NCBI GenBank assembly: GCA_013298625.1
Contig: JAAFIF010000033.1
Coordinates: 1 to 64,000, forward strand
Direction: 5' to 3'
Length of the DNA stretch: 64,000 nucleotides
DNA from: Myxococcales bacterium
GTDB taxonomy: Bacteria > Myxococcota_A > Polyangia > Polyangiales > Ga0077539
Part shown: positions 7,572-17,431 of the stretch, piece after piece
Layout of the letters: every line of letters starts with the position of its first letter
How positions within the stretch are numbered: the stretch's first letter is position 1
Notes under the pieces: model-generated
The model's database searches: none
Told to the model about the DNA's origin: nothing
What the model saw: the letters and a program-made list of their open reading frames with translations, nothing else
Position numbers and translations under genes: made by a program

Positions 7572-9563
7572 TCAGTGCATCACGGTGTCATCCGCCCGCG
7601 AAAACACCGGCGGAACATAGCTGGCCAGCCCCCACGCCCGCTGCGCGCGAGGCCGGGCGAGGGCCGCGAGCAGCGAGGCGAGCACGAGCGCGAAGGTCGC
7701 GTGGGCGACGGTCGTCGCGACGAAGGGCGGAAGCGTCGGCGTGAGCAGCGCGCACGCAGAGTGCGCGATCGCGGCGAGCATCGCGGTGAGCGAAATCGTA
7801 CGGCCCGCGCGGTGAACGAGCGCCGAGCCGCGCGCGGACGACGCGGTCCAGCGCAGCCACGCGGTGGCCAGGGTGAGCGCCCATGTTTTCAAGAGAAAGA
7901 GCACGGCGCCGGCCATCTGCAGCGCGGCCGAGGCTTCTTGTTGTCCGAGGTCGGTCCCGGGCACCTGCCAGCCGCCGAAGAGCGCGGTCACGCCCGCGGC
8001 CGAGACGAAGAAGGTCCCGGCCCAGCCTGCGATTTCGCGGGCGAATTGCGCGCGATCCGCGGGCTCTGCCGTCGCGGCGCGGGGGCGATGGCGGTCGGGC
8101 GCTCCTGCGTAGAGGGCCACCATGAAGAGCAGGGCGAGTGCGGTGGCCGCGGGAGAACGAAACGCGTGCCAGGTCCAAGGGGCGGCGCCTTGGGCGGCGA
8201 CGATGCCTTCGGCGCGAAAGGTTCCGCTCGCGATGATGGTGGTGCCGAGCGCGAGGATCGCGGCCATCGAGACGGGGATGACCCTGGTCATCGCGCGCAG
8301 CGAGAGCGACGGGCCCGAGAGCAAGCGCAGCCCTGCGCCGAGCGCGTACAAGAGCCCCACGTCCCACCCCAAGCGCAGCAGCGTGGGCGCGAGGGGCGCG
8401 AGCCCGATCGCGGTCACCGGCGCGATGACGGCCATCATCGCGATCGGCTCGCGTCCAGCGCGGCCCTTCATCGCCTCCCGCGCGCGCTCGATCCACCACG
8501 GAACAAACGCCCCGCGCTCTCCCCCGCCGAGCGCCCGGTGCGCCACGCGCGCGATCGACGGAAGGATCCCCGTCGCGGGCCGCAGCGCCATCGCCAACGC
8601 GAGCGCTGCGACCAACAACGCCACGCACGCCGCGAGCAGGTCCCTCGGCGACGCCGTCGCGTAGCCGTCGAGCGCCACCACGCGCTCGTCCACGATGTCG
8701 TCGCGCGCGACGCCGAGGCGCACTGCGCGGGTGTTCTCGGGCACGGCCATGTCTTCGAGCGAGAGCACGGTGAGCCCGTCCACCGTGGCGATCACGTCGT
8801 TGGCGCCCACGCCCGCGCGCTGCGCCGCGCCGCCGTTGCGCACGGAGGCGATGCGCAGCCCGCCCGTCGTGGGGTGCGCGTCCGCGAGCGTCACGCCCAA
8901 GGCTTCGAGCACGCGCTGCGTGCGGCGACGAAGCGGGTCCACGCGCAGCACTCGGCGCGACGGCGGGGCGAGCACGTCGAGCGTGGCGCCGCGGAGGGTG
9001 CCTTCGATCGCGTGCGTTCCGGTGGTGCCTTCGAAGTGGACGGTGACGCCGAGGCGGGCGTAGCGCGCGTGCGCGTTGCCGAAGGAGAGCGTCGCGTGGT
9101 CGACAGGCTCGCTCGATCGCTCGCCGGGGCAGCGCGTCAGGTCTCGGTAGAGCTCTTCGGTGAGCACAAACGCCAGCCGATCGGGCCCGTCCAAGCGAAG
9201 CGTCCGCTGCGCCGAGCGCGCGAAGGTCGCGTCGCGCATCTGGTGTGTGATGGGGTCGAACTCGCTCGCGCCGTCGGGCGGGTCCGTGATCGAGACCTCC
9301 ACGGGCGACGTGCACGCGGGCATCCCCGAGCGAGCGAGCGTCGCGCGCAGCGTGAGCCGCACGCGCTTGAGCTCGGACCCCTGCGGAAAATGCTGCCCCG
9401 TCACCTCGAGCCGATCGCCGATCTCCACCTGCCGCGGACCGAGGTCGGTCACGCGCAAGATATCAATGGAGCTCTGCCCCGCGCACCCCGCGGTCAGAGC
9501 CGAGAGGGCGGGCAGCGCGACGAGGGCCGCGGTCGCGAGGGGATGTGCGCTCGTTCGCTTCAC
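7572..9563 (-). CDS. Lipoprotein with PDZ domain fused to NuoH-like membrane domain
   Basis: A 663-residue protein starting at GTG. The signal ends in the ideal lipobox LTAGC. Residues about 25-215 are beta-rich, with two similar phrases (VEIGDRLEVTGQHFP and THAIEGTLRG regions), then a PDZ-like domain (about 224-290: GGLRIASVRNGGAAQRAGV, ANDVIATVDG). After residue about 305 come eight or more membrane helices. The part from IAMMAVIAPVTAIGL onward resembles complex I subunit NuoH: DVGLLYALGAG, then PADRAQFAREIAGWAG where NuoH has its acidic ESEL...F..EYSG loop, GGWQVPG, and FLLKTWALTLATAWLRW. The NuoH acidic quinone-loop residues are largely missing. The fusion is unusual; function unknown. 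It is convergent with the kinase gene. Confidence 0.7.
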   Translation of the reverse strand: MKRTSAHPLATAALVALPALSALTAGCAGQSSIDILRVTDLGPRQVEIGDRLEVTGQHFPQGSELKRVRLTLRATLARSGMPACTSPVEVSITDPPDGASEFDPITHQMRDATFARSAQRTLRLDGPDRLAFVLTEELYRDLTRCPGERSSEPVDHATLSFGNAHARYARLGVTVHFEGTTGTHAIEGTLRGATLDVLAPPSRRVLRVDPLRRRTQRVLEALGVTLADAHPTTGGLRIASVRNGGAAQRAGVGANDVIATVDGLTVLSLEDMAVPENTRAVRLGVARDDIVDERVVALDGYATASPRDLLAACVALLVAALALAMALRPATGILPSIARVAHRALGGGERGAFVPWWIERAREAMKGRAGREPIAMMAVIAPVTAIGLAPLAPTLLRLGWDVGLLYALGAGLRLLSGPSLSLRAMTRVIPVSMAAILALGTTIIASGTFRAEGIVAAQGAAPWTWHAFRSPAATALALLFMVALYAGAPDRHRPRAATAEPADRAQFAREIAGWAGTFFVSAAGVTALFGGWQVPGTDLGQQEASAALQMAGAVLFLLKTWALTLATAWLRWTASSARGSALVHRAGRTISLTAMLAAIAHSACALLTPTLPPFVATTVAHATFALVLASLLAALARPRAQRAWGLASYVPPVFSRADDTVMH

Positions 9564-9658
9564 CTTCGCGCGGTTAGCGGATTTCGCAGCACCAACGCGA
9601 GTTTGTTGAAAATTGGCGCTCCCCCGCGCGCCGTGTCCCCGCGCGAATGAGCCGTTGA

Positions 9659-10726
9659 TTAGCCGTTGTTCGCGGCGTCCGCAGCGGCGTCGGTGCCCGT
9701 GCCGCCGTCGGTCATCGTGGTCATGCAGTTGAGGCCCTCGACGTCGCTGACCGCGCGCAGGCGCAGCTTCCACACGCCGAAGTCCGGGACGAGGATGCCG
9801 GTGATGCCGGGGGACATCATCCCGTTGATGGTGTTGAAGTGCGTACGAACGCAGTTGGCGTTGGTGATGTTCGAGATCTGCACTTCGAGCGTGCTGCCCG
9901 GCGTGGCCGGGTCCGCCACGGTGACCGTCGTAAACGCCGTGCCGCCGTCGTTGCTGTTCATGGTCGCGGTGACGCGGACGTTGCGGACGCGGACGAGCGT
10001 GCCTTCGAGCGCGAGCGTGCGCATGCCGAGCATCCCAGGGCCCGTCTGGCCGACGGCGGGGACCGCCACGTCCGAGGGCGTCGGGACCGTGCCCATGCCC
10101 ATCACGTTGATCGCCGAGTTCATCGCGCCGAGGAAGAGCTGCGACTGCTCGTAGTTGCGGCACATCGCCGGGTTGCCGCCGGACGGGCCCGCGCAGAAGT
10201 CGCCGAAGTTGGCGTTAGCGACGGACGTGATGCGCGCGCCGGGCGCGATATCGAGGGGGATCTTGCGCACGAGGCTCATGTCGAAGCAGTTCGCCGCAGC
10301 GCCGCGGTCGACGACCTCTTGCACTTGAATGCCGTTGAAATCTCCGCCCGTGCTGGTGCCGACCCACACGGCGAAGCGGCAGGTGCTGCCCGTGGTCGAG
10401 CCGATCAGCACGCGGGGCGTGAGCGCGACGAGGTCGGGCTGCTCGAGCGTGACGCGCGCGTTGCGCATCGGGTGCATCGCGTTGGTGATGTCCTGAAGCA
10501 TCGCGAGGGTGACCGTCTGCGCCGCAGCGCCGCCGTCCATGCCTGCGTCGGGCGTCGAGGTCATCCCGTCGGGCTGCGACGTCATCGAGTCGGGCAGCGT
10601 CGACGGGCGGTCGACCACGGTCGCGTCGTTGCCCGACGGGACGTCCTCGAGCGGCGCCGGCTCGCGGCAGCCGATCGCGGTCACACTCAACATCGCACAC
10701 GCCACGGAAAGCAGTTGGGTCTTCAT
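9659..10726 (-). CDS. Secreted lipoprotein, unknown function
   Basis: A 355-residue protein. The N-terminus MKTQLLSVACAMLSVTAIGC is a lipoprotein signal, followed by an Asp/Ser/Thr-rich linker (about 25-70) and a beta-rich domain with four internal cysteines, and ending in an Ala/Asp-rich tail. GAGAGGA precedes the ATG by a few bases, so the start at 10726 is preferred over longer in-frame starts. Phrases such as RVRNVRVTATM and VQISNITNANC suggest an OB-fold/nucleic-acid-binding-like beta protein, as in myxobacterial exported proteins, but no family can be named with confidence. Confidence 0.75.
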   Translation of the reverse strand: MKTQLLSVACAMLSVTAIGCREPAPLEDVPSGNDATVVDRPSTLPDSMTSQPDGMTSTPDAGMDGGAAAQTVTLAMLQDITNAMHPMRNARVTLEQPDLVALTPRVLIGSTTGSTCRFAVWVGTSTGGDFNGIQVQEVVDRGAAANCFDMSLVRKIPLDIAPGARITSVANANFGDFCAGPSGGNPAMCRNYEQSQLFLGAMNSAINVMGMGTVPTPSDVAVPAVGQTGPGMLGMRTLALEGTLVRVRNVRVTATMNSNDGGTAFTTVTVADPATPGSTLEVQISNITNANCVRTHFNTINGMMSPGITGILVPDFGVWKLRLRAVSDVEGLNCMTTMTDGGTGTDAAADAANNG

Positions 10727-11045
10727 GGGTCCTCTCGCAGTCACTCGTAGGCTTCGCGGGTCCACACCTGCACCCGCTCGAACGGCGGCGGTGTACACCG
10801 AACGCGCGCGCCGCGCACCCAATTGGGCAACAGAAACCCACGACAGAGACACGACTGTCACAGCGAAGCGCGCTGCGCGCGTCGCTCTCTTCGACGCGAG
10901 CACCACGGCGACGACCGCCGGCCGTGCAAGGTCCTGTCAGGCGAGGAAGCAAGCAAATTCAGTGAGCTAAACCTGGACAACACACGATCGCTATCCCACA
11001 CTCTCAACCACGGTGTCCTACATGGGATGCCCCCGAGTGATTGCC
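10727..11045. other. Divergent intergenic region, no gene seen
   Basis: About 320 bases between two divergent lipoprotein genes. It must hold both promoters. No convincing ORF, RNA gene or long repeat is visible. Confidence 0.5.
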
Positions 11046-11945
11046 ATGACGTTTCATCGATGGTCGTTGGGGATGGCGCTCGCTGCGGTGGCGGCGAGCG
11101 TTGGTTGCGCAGAGGGCGCTTCGCGCATGGGCGGCGAGCCCGGGGTCGTCGCTGCGTCGAGCGGCGGCGCGTCGGGCGCTGCGGTCGTGACGGCTGAGCT
11201 CGTCGCGGTCGACGCGATCTCGTGCGTCCTGCGCGCTCCGTCGGTGCCGGCCGAGCGCTGCGAAGAGATCGCGCGCGCTGCGGGCACGACGGCCGAAGGG
11301 CTCGCGCGCGCGGAGCACTCGGTGATCGATCAGCTCGGCGAGGTGATCGTGCGCCGCGCCCGCGGCGAGCGGATGACCGCGAGTCAGCGCGTCGGCGTCG
11401 CGCGATGGTTCGACCTGGGCGTCGCTGCCGCGCGCGAGGCCGCCGTGGCCAACAGCGCAGCGCGCGCCGCGAGCTTGCAGCGCGTGCGCGCGAGCGAAGC
11501 GGGCTCCGCAGACCTCGACGCCATCGAAGCGGCCGCGGCGCGGGACGCGAGCGAGGTGCGGTCGCGTGTGCAGCTCGACGCGCTTCGGGCGTTCGCGCGC
11601 GAGGGGCTCGAAGGGGCGTCGGAGGCCGAGGCCATCGCCGTGATCGTCGCGATCGCGCGCGTGGACGGAGCGCGCGGCGCGCACGAGACGACGCGCGCGG
11701 ACACCGTCCAGAGCTCTGTGGATCTCGCGGTCGATGTAGCGGGAGCCTCGAGCGTTCGAGCGCTGTCCGAGCGCGCGCAGACGGGCTCTGGAGATCGCGG
11801 CGCGCTGCGCTCGACGGGCGCAGAGGCGCCCTCGCTCGACGACGCGCGCGCTCGATTGCAGCTGCGCGCCAGCGAAGCGTGCTCGAGGGCGAGCCCCGCG
11901 GTGCGTCAGTGGTGCGAGCGCGCCGCGCGCCCCATGGGCTCGTGA
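11046..11945 (+). CDS. Alanine-rich helical lipoprotein, unknown function
   Basis: The predicted start MTFHRWSLGMALAAVAASVGC gives a lipoprotein signal with cleavage before Cys. The mature part (about 280 residues) is Ala/Arg/Glu-rich and almost wholly helical, with DXXE-type heptads that could form coiled coils, and has a few cysteines (VDAISCVL, ERCEEI, EACSRAS, QWCERA) at both ends that may form disulfides. No family is recognised. The frame is open from 11013. It lies 46 bases upstream of the FHA-sigma54 activator on the same strand, so they may be cotranscribed. Confidence 0.65.
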   Translation: MTFHRWSLGMALAAVAASVGCAEGASRMGGEPGVVAASSGGASGAAVVTAELVAVDAISCVLRAPSVPAERCEEIARAAGTTAEGLARAEHSVIDQLGEVIVRRARGERMTASQRVGVARWFDLGVAAAREAAVANSAARAASLQRVRASEAGSADLDAIEAAAARDASEVRSRVQLDALRAFAREGLEGASEAEAIAVIVAIARVDGARGAHETTRADTVQSSVDLAVDVAGASSVRALSERAQTGSGDRGALRSTGAEAPSLDDARARLQLRASEACSRASPAVRQWCERAARPMGS

Positions 11946-11991
11946 CGTAACGCGCTGGACCTCGCGCAAATTCTGGTACCGTGCCGGGGTC

Positions 11992-13395
<1,404 letters not shown>

Positions 13396-13405
13396 GCGTC
13401 TGCGC

Positions 13406-14803
13406 TCAGCGGCTGCCGAGCGCGAGGCCGATCGCGAGCGCGATCAGCGCGACGAGCACCAGCGCGACCACGCGGAGCGCGACGGACGAACTTGATTTCG
13501 TGGGCGGCAATCGCGGCGCGTGGGGCTTCGGTCCCTGCGTCGCGACGGCGCTGCTGGGCTGCGGCGCGACAGCGCTGCTCGGCTGCGCGGGCTGCGCGGG
13601 GTACGACTGCGGCTGCGCGATCGGCGCGGCGATCAAGTGCGGCGCGGGCTGCGCGGCGATCGAGTGCGGCGCGGGCGCTTGTTCGTTGGCCGTCGCAAAG
13701 GCGGGGACAGATCCGTCCGCGTTGGCCGCGGGGAGCTTGTTGCTCGAGGTCACGCGGCGCACGCGCTGCGGAGCGTCGCCGGGCTCGGTCGTGCGGCCGA
13801 CGAGCTTGACCTTGCGCTGGGTGACGGACTCGATCCACTGAAAGCGCTCGGGCATCGAGGCGCGGGTGATCGAGGCGACGCGCTCGGCGCGCTGCGAAAA
13901 TTCAGGGCGAAACGGCTCGAGGTCCCGCGCGAGCTCGCGCCCGTCGGCGTACCTGAGCTCGGTGCTCTTCGACAGGCAGCGCTGAACGATCCGCTCGAGC
14001 TCTGGGGGGATGTCTCCGCGTAGCTCGCTCGGGCTCACGGGGTCTTCGTTGATGACCATGCGCGCGACCTCGAACTCGTCCCGCGCTTGATAGAGCCTGC
14101 AGAGGGTGAGCGCCTCCCAGAGAACGACGCCGAGCGAGAAGAGGTCCGAGCGGTGATCGAGGGGCATTCCGCGGATTTGTTCGGGGGACATATAGCCGAA
14201 CTTTCCGCGGATGGTCTGTGCGTTGGAGTCTTCGTCGCGCGAGAGGATGCGCGCCACGCCGAAGTCGATGACCTTGACGGCGCCGTCGTAGCCGACGAGC
14301 ACGTTGGCCGGCGAGACGTCCTGGTGAACGATCCCGAGCCTGCGCCCTTCGGCCTCGACCGTGTGCGCTGCGTGCAGGCCGAGCGCGGCGCACGCGACGA
14401 CCTCGGCGATGAAATCAATCGGCAGCGGTGATTGTGCGGCTTCGCGCGCGTGCACGAGGGCGCGCAGCGAGTCGCCGGGCACGAACTGCATCACGAGAAA
14501 CCGCCCGTTGGAGTCCTCGCCCCAGTCGAGCGACTCGACGATGTGCGGGTGGTGCAGCGCCGAGATCACGTAGACCTCGTCGAGAAACGCCTTGAGCACC
14601 TCGGGCTCTTGCGCGAGGTGCGGCAGCAGTCGCTTCATGGCGACGTGCTCGCCCGCGCTCGGGCCGCTGAACGCGCGAGCCAGAACAACGGCGCCCATAC
14701 CACCGACGCCGATTTCGGCGACCGGGTCGTATCGGTGGGTGACCATGACGGTGCCGTCCGTTCCGGCTCCGGATGGCCTCCACGAGGCGCGCAGGTTGGT
14801 CAT
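13406..14803 (-). CDS. Membrane-anchored Ser/Thr protein kinase
   Basis: A 465-residue Hanks-type kinase: glycine loop GVGGMG (32-37), Lys57 in AMK, catalytic HQDVSPANV (160-168, Asp present, Arg of HRD replaced by Gln), DFG (180-182) and GYMSPEQ. The missing HRD arginine suggests activation-loop phosphorylation is not needed. A long Pro/Ala/Gln linker (about 345-435) leads to one C-terminal helix (VALRVVALVLVALIALAIGL) and a short outside tail. A shorter start, MVTHRYD at 14746, is possible. It follows the 14907 gene by about 100 bases and is convergent with the FHA activator. Confidence 0.9.
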   Translation of the reverse strand: MTNLRASWRPSGAGTDGTVMVTHRYDPVAEIGVGGMGAVVLARAFSGPSAGEHVAMKRLLPHLAQEPEVLKAFLDEVYVISALHHPHIVESLDWGEDSNGRFLVMQFVPGDSLRALVHAREAAQSPLPIDFIAEVVACAALGLHAAHTVEAEGRRLGIVHQDVSPANVLVGYDGAVKVIDFGVARILSRDEDSNAQTIRGKFGYMSPEQIRGMPLDHRSDLFSLGVVLWEALTLCRLYQARDEFEVARMVINEDPVSPSELRGDIPPELERIVQRCLSKSTELRYADGRELARDLEPFRPEFSQRAERVASITRASMPERFQWIESVTQRKVKLVGRTTEPGDAPQRVRRVTSSNKLPAANADGSVPAFATANEQAPAPHSIAAQPAPHLIAAPIAQPQSYPAQPAQPSSAVAPQPSSAVATQGPKPHAPRLPPTKSSSSVALRVVALVLVALIALAIGLALGSR

Positions 14804-14906
14804 CGAAAAGAGAGCGCCACGCTACCACGGACCGTGCGCCGGTTGCTGCTTCGCAGTGCTGCGTGCGCCCGTGTGGGTGGCACACGGCGGTGACCGATGG
14901 GGAGGC

Positions 14907-15614
14907 TCAGGCCGAGCGGGCCGGGTGCGTGCGACGCCACGCCGCGAGGATCGCGCGGGCCGAAGGGCGCTCGGCGGCCGCGCCCTGCTCGGCCTGGGAG
15001 GTGTCGGACTCGTCGGTGGCGGGCTCTCGCGTGGTCGCGTCGCGTCGCGCTGAGGGCGAGCGTCGCGTGCGGGGGGCCTCGGTCGCGCGCTCGATGCGCA
15101 CTGCAAACGCAGCATCCCGGGAGCCCACGCCGTTGAAGAGCCACGGCGGCGGAGAGCGCAGCGCCGCGCGGAGGCACTCTTGCGCGACCGGCGCCCGCGA
15201 GGCCCAGGCGAGGGCGGGGCCGTCGCCCCAGGCGACGAGGTTCCACGTGTCGTTGTCGGCGTCGGAGGTCGAGAGCACGCGGGACTGAACGAAGAGCGCC
15301 CAGAGCGGCGCGGGGTCTTCGCCCTCGCGAAACCATCGCATCCAGCGCACGTCCGCCGCCGCCACGCCGCTCGGCGTCGCCGCCGCGAGGGCCTCGCCCG
15401 CGATCCCGCGCTTCTCTGCGTTGGGAACGAGCTTTCGCAAGAACAGCGCTCGCACTTCGTCGCGCGCGTCTTCGCTGAGCGAGCGAAACCGATCGGCCAC
15501 GAGCGAGGCGCCTTCGCGCCACAGCCACGCGCGGCCCTGCGCCTCGAAGCGCTCTTCGGTCACGGCAACAGTGCGGGCTCGTCGCGTCACGGGGGCGGTC
15601 TTGGTTGCGGCCAT
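14907..15614 (-). CDS. Hypothetical protein, Arg/Ala-rich
   Basis: About 235 residues from the start MAATKTAPVTRR. The N-terminal 120 residues are probably helical (ERFEAQGRAWLWREGASLV, VRWMRWFREGEDPAPLW) and contain a tryptophan-rich section. The last 70 residues are low-complexity (RRSPSARRDATTREPATDE). There is no signal peptide or recognisable domain. The frame is open to 15638 (MRVMVVDV). It is upstream of and codirectional with the Ser/Thr kinase, and divergent from the FGE-like gene. Confidence 0.6.
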   Translation of the reverse strand: MAATKTAPVTRRARTVAVTEERFEAQGRAWLWREGASLVADRFRSLSEDARDEVRALFLRKLVPNAEKRGIAGEALAAATPSGVAAADVRWMRWFREGEDPAPLWALFVQSRVLSTSDADNDTWNLVAWGDGPALAWASRAPVAQECLRAALRSPPPWLFNGVGSRDAAFAVRIERATEAPRTRRSPSARRDATTREPATDESDTSQAEQGAAAERPSARAILAAWRRTHPARSA

Positions 15615-15672
15615 CACGTCGACGACCATAACCCTCATCCGCGCTGCAAATCACCCGATGAACAACGGCAGT

Positions 15673-15687
15673 GGACATACTGTGTCC
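15673..15687. promoter_or_regulatory. Candidate operator GGACA-N5-TGTCC
   Basis: GGACATACTGTGTCC has perfect 5-base arms. It lies in the divergent promoter region between the 15614 and 15814 genes. Its reverse strand (GGACACAGTATGTCC) closely matches the site 50 bases downstream. Confidence 0.35.
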
Positions 15688-15722
15688 GTGCTTCGGAGCG
15701 ACGAAACACGGGCTCGATCGCG

Positions 15723-15758
15723 TGACAGACTATGTCCCTTCTGTCGAAAGCGTGACAG
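15723..15758. promoter_or_regulatory. Candidate operator pair TGACA-N5-TGTCC plus CTGTC-N8-GACAG
   Basis: TGACAGACTATGTCC (15723-15737) is followed at once by CTGTC and, eight bases later, GACAG (15741-15758). Four GACA/TGTC half-sites thus lie within 36 bases, 55 bases before the FGE-like gene start. Confidence 0.35.
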
Positions 15759-15813
15759 CGCGACGCGATGAGTAGGAAGAGACTGCGCGATCGTGTCGTT
15801 TCGAAGCGGCGGG

Positions 15814-16677
15814 ATGAAGCTCTCGACCTGTGTCTCGCTCGCTGCGGCGGCGTGCGCGCTCGCGCTGGGCAACTCGCGTTGGGCTGCGTCGCAGTCGATC
15901 GAACGCGCGCCGCGGGCCACCGTCGGAGACCGCTGGGACGCTTCGCTCGCCGACGCTTCGCTCGTGCCGTCTCCGACGGCGACCGCCGCCGACGTGCAGG
16001 CTCCCACCGGTTGCCCCGACGACACCATCGCGGTGCGCGGAACGCACTGCGACGAGGTCAGCGAGCAGTGCCTCGAGTGGGCCGCCAACGGCCGCGGTCA
16101 GTGCCTGCGCTTCGCGCCGGACTCGCGCTGCACGGGCCGTCGTCTCTCGGTGGACGTCTGCATGGACCGCTACGAGTGGCCCAACCAACGGGGCGCGCTG
16201 CCCTCGGTCATGGTCTCGTACGAGGCCGCCGAAGCGCTCTGCGCCGCGCGCGGCCGACGCTTGTGCACCGAAGACGAGTGGGCCTTCGCGTGCTCGGGCG
16301 AAGCGCTGTTGCCGTACCCGTACGGCCGCGAGCGCTCTGCTGACGCGTGCACGGTGGACTTGTTTGCGCGCGCGCCCAACCGCGCCTTGTTGCACTCGTC
16401 GAATCACGCCCTGCGCAACGCCGAGGTCGAGCGCGTCTACATGGCGAGCCCTTCGGGCGCGCGCCCCTCGTGTCGCTCGGTCTTCGGCGTCCACGACCTC
16501 ACCGGAAACGTCGACGAATGGGTGCGCTCGACCCGCTCGTACGGGCAGCCTTCGGCGCTCATGGGCGGCTTCTGGGGCCACGTTCGCAACCGTTGTCGCG
16601 CAGTCACGCGCGCGCACGGCCCGCGGTTCAGCTACTACCAGATCGGCTTTCGCTGCTGCGCCGAGCGCGCGCGGTGA
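15814..16677 (+). CDS. Secreted FGE/SUMF1-like protein
   Basis: About 287 residues with a signal peptide (MKLSTCVSLAAAACALALG). The domain from about residue 60 on has the formylglycine-generating-enzyme/sulfatase-modifying-factor pattern: VCMDRYEWPN, VSYEAAEALCAARGRRLCTEDEWAFAC, DLTGNVDEWV and MGGFWGHV...RC. Many cysteines suggest disulfides in the envelope. Such proteins act as oxidases that make formylglycine, or as non-catalytic C-type-lectin-like partners of kinases; the copper-binding cysteines of true FGE cannot be assigned, so the second is quite possible. ATG at 15814 is preferred over the GTG at 15793. Confidence 0.8.
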   Translation: MKLSTCVSLAAAACALALGNSRWAASQSIERAPRATVGDRWDASLADASLVPSPTATAADVQAPTGCPDDTIAVRGTHCDEVSEQCLEWAANGRGQCLRFAPDSRCTGRRLSVDVCMDRYEWPNQRGALPSVMVSYEAAEALCAARGRRLCTEDEWAFACSGEALLPYPYGRERSADACTVDLFARAPNRALLHSSNHALRNAEVERVYMASPSGARPSCRSVFGVHDLTGNVDEWVRSTRSYGQPSALMGGFWGHVRNRCRAVTRAHGPRFSYYQIGFRCCAERAR

Positions 16678-16721
16678 GACCCCTCGCGCGAGGGCGATGC
16701 CCGCGGTATAGCAATCTACGA

Positions 16722-17252
16722 ATGGACCGCGGACCGGACGACGATCGACTCGACGACGAGCACGGCGAACCGCCGCTCGCTCCCATCGACGCGGTGCTGC
16801 GCGGGGGCGCTGCGGCGCTGGCGCTCGACCTGGCGTTCTCGGTCGGCGCTCAGCTCGCGCGCCCAGCGATTCGCCACGTCGGCGCGCGCGAAGCGCTGGT
16901 CTTCGTCGTGCTCGCCAGCAAGCTCTTCAGCGGGTACGTCGGCGGCCGCGTCGCCAATCGCCGAGGCGTCTCTCACGACGACGAGCCCGCGATCCGAACC
17001 ATGGCCCTCGGCGTCACCGCGCTCACCCTCTCGGCGCTCACCGTCGTCGAGCGCCTCGCCCCGTGGGTGCGAACCTCGCTCGAGCGCGGCCCGCAGTGGC
17101 CGGGGCCGCCGCCGGGCGTTCGGCTCGTTCAGTTCGTCGTCGAAGTGGTGATTCTCACGGCGTTTGTCTCGTTTGGCATGAAGATGGGCACCTGGGCCCA
17201 GGCTCGGCGGGACGACAAAGTGCAAGACGAAGAGCCGAGCGCCGATGACTGA
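16722..17252 (+). CDS. Multi-pass membrane protein, unknown
   Basis: A 176-residue protein with an acidic N-terminus (MDRGPDDDRLDDEHGE) and four hydrophobic stretches (about 25-50 with ALALDLAFSVGAQL, 55-75 FVVLASKLFSGYVGG, 92-112 and 143-165 VQFVVEVVILTAFVSFGMKM). The C-terminus is charged (RRDDKVQDEEPSADD). It is probably in the inner membrane. No family is recognised. It follows the FGE-like gene by 44 bases on the same strand and precedes the tRNA. Confidence 0.7.
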   Translation: MDRGPDDDRLDDEHGEPPLAPIDAVLRGGAAALALDLAFSVGAQLARPAIRHVGAREALVFVVLASKLFSGYVGGRVANRRGVSHDDEPAIRTMALGVTALTLSALTVVERLAPWVRTSLERGPQWPGPPPGVRLVQFVVEVVILTAFVSFGMKMGTWAQARRDDKVQDEEPSADD

Positions 17253-17255
17253 CCG

Positions 17256-17284
17256 TTGACCGACGCGATGCACGTTGCTATCAG
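17256..17284 (+). promoter_or_regulatory. Promoter of tRNA-Cys, -35 TTGACC / -10 TATCAG
   Basis: TTGACC (17256-17261) and TATCAG (17279-17284) are separated by 17 bases. This places transcription start about 25-30 bases before the tRNA, a good housekeeping-sigma promoter for an RNA gene. Confidence 0.55.
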
Positions 17285-17317
17285 TCGCGTCCCCTCGGTG
17301 ATGCCGAGCGTGAGCCT

Positions 17318-17389
17318 GGCGCGGTAGCCAAGTGGTCAGGCAGAGGTTTGCAAAACCTCCATACGTGGGTTCGAATCCCATCCGCGCCT
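17318..17389 (+). tRNA. tRNA-Cys (GCA anticodon)
   Basis: The acceptor arm GGCGCGG pairs perfectly with CCGCGCC (17382-17388). The anticodon stem GAGGT/ACCTC encloses the loop TTGCAAA with anticodon GCA. The T arm has GGGTTCGAATCCC, and the D loop has the AAGTGGTCAGGC pattern. CCA is not encoded. Length is 72 bases. Confidence 0.97.
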
Positions 17390-17431
17390 CCCTTCCTCGA
17401 ATCGAGCTCTGTCAGCAAATTGCCTGGGATT

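Noticed and set aside
9564..10163. N-terminal extension of the PDZ/NuoH-like gene
   Set aside because: It overlaps the 9659 lipoprotein in another frame; the GTG at 9563 begins a perfect lipoprotein signal.
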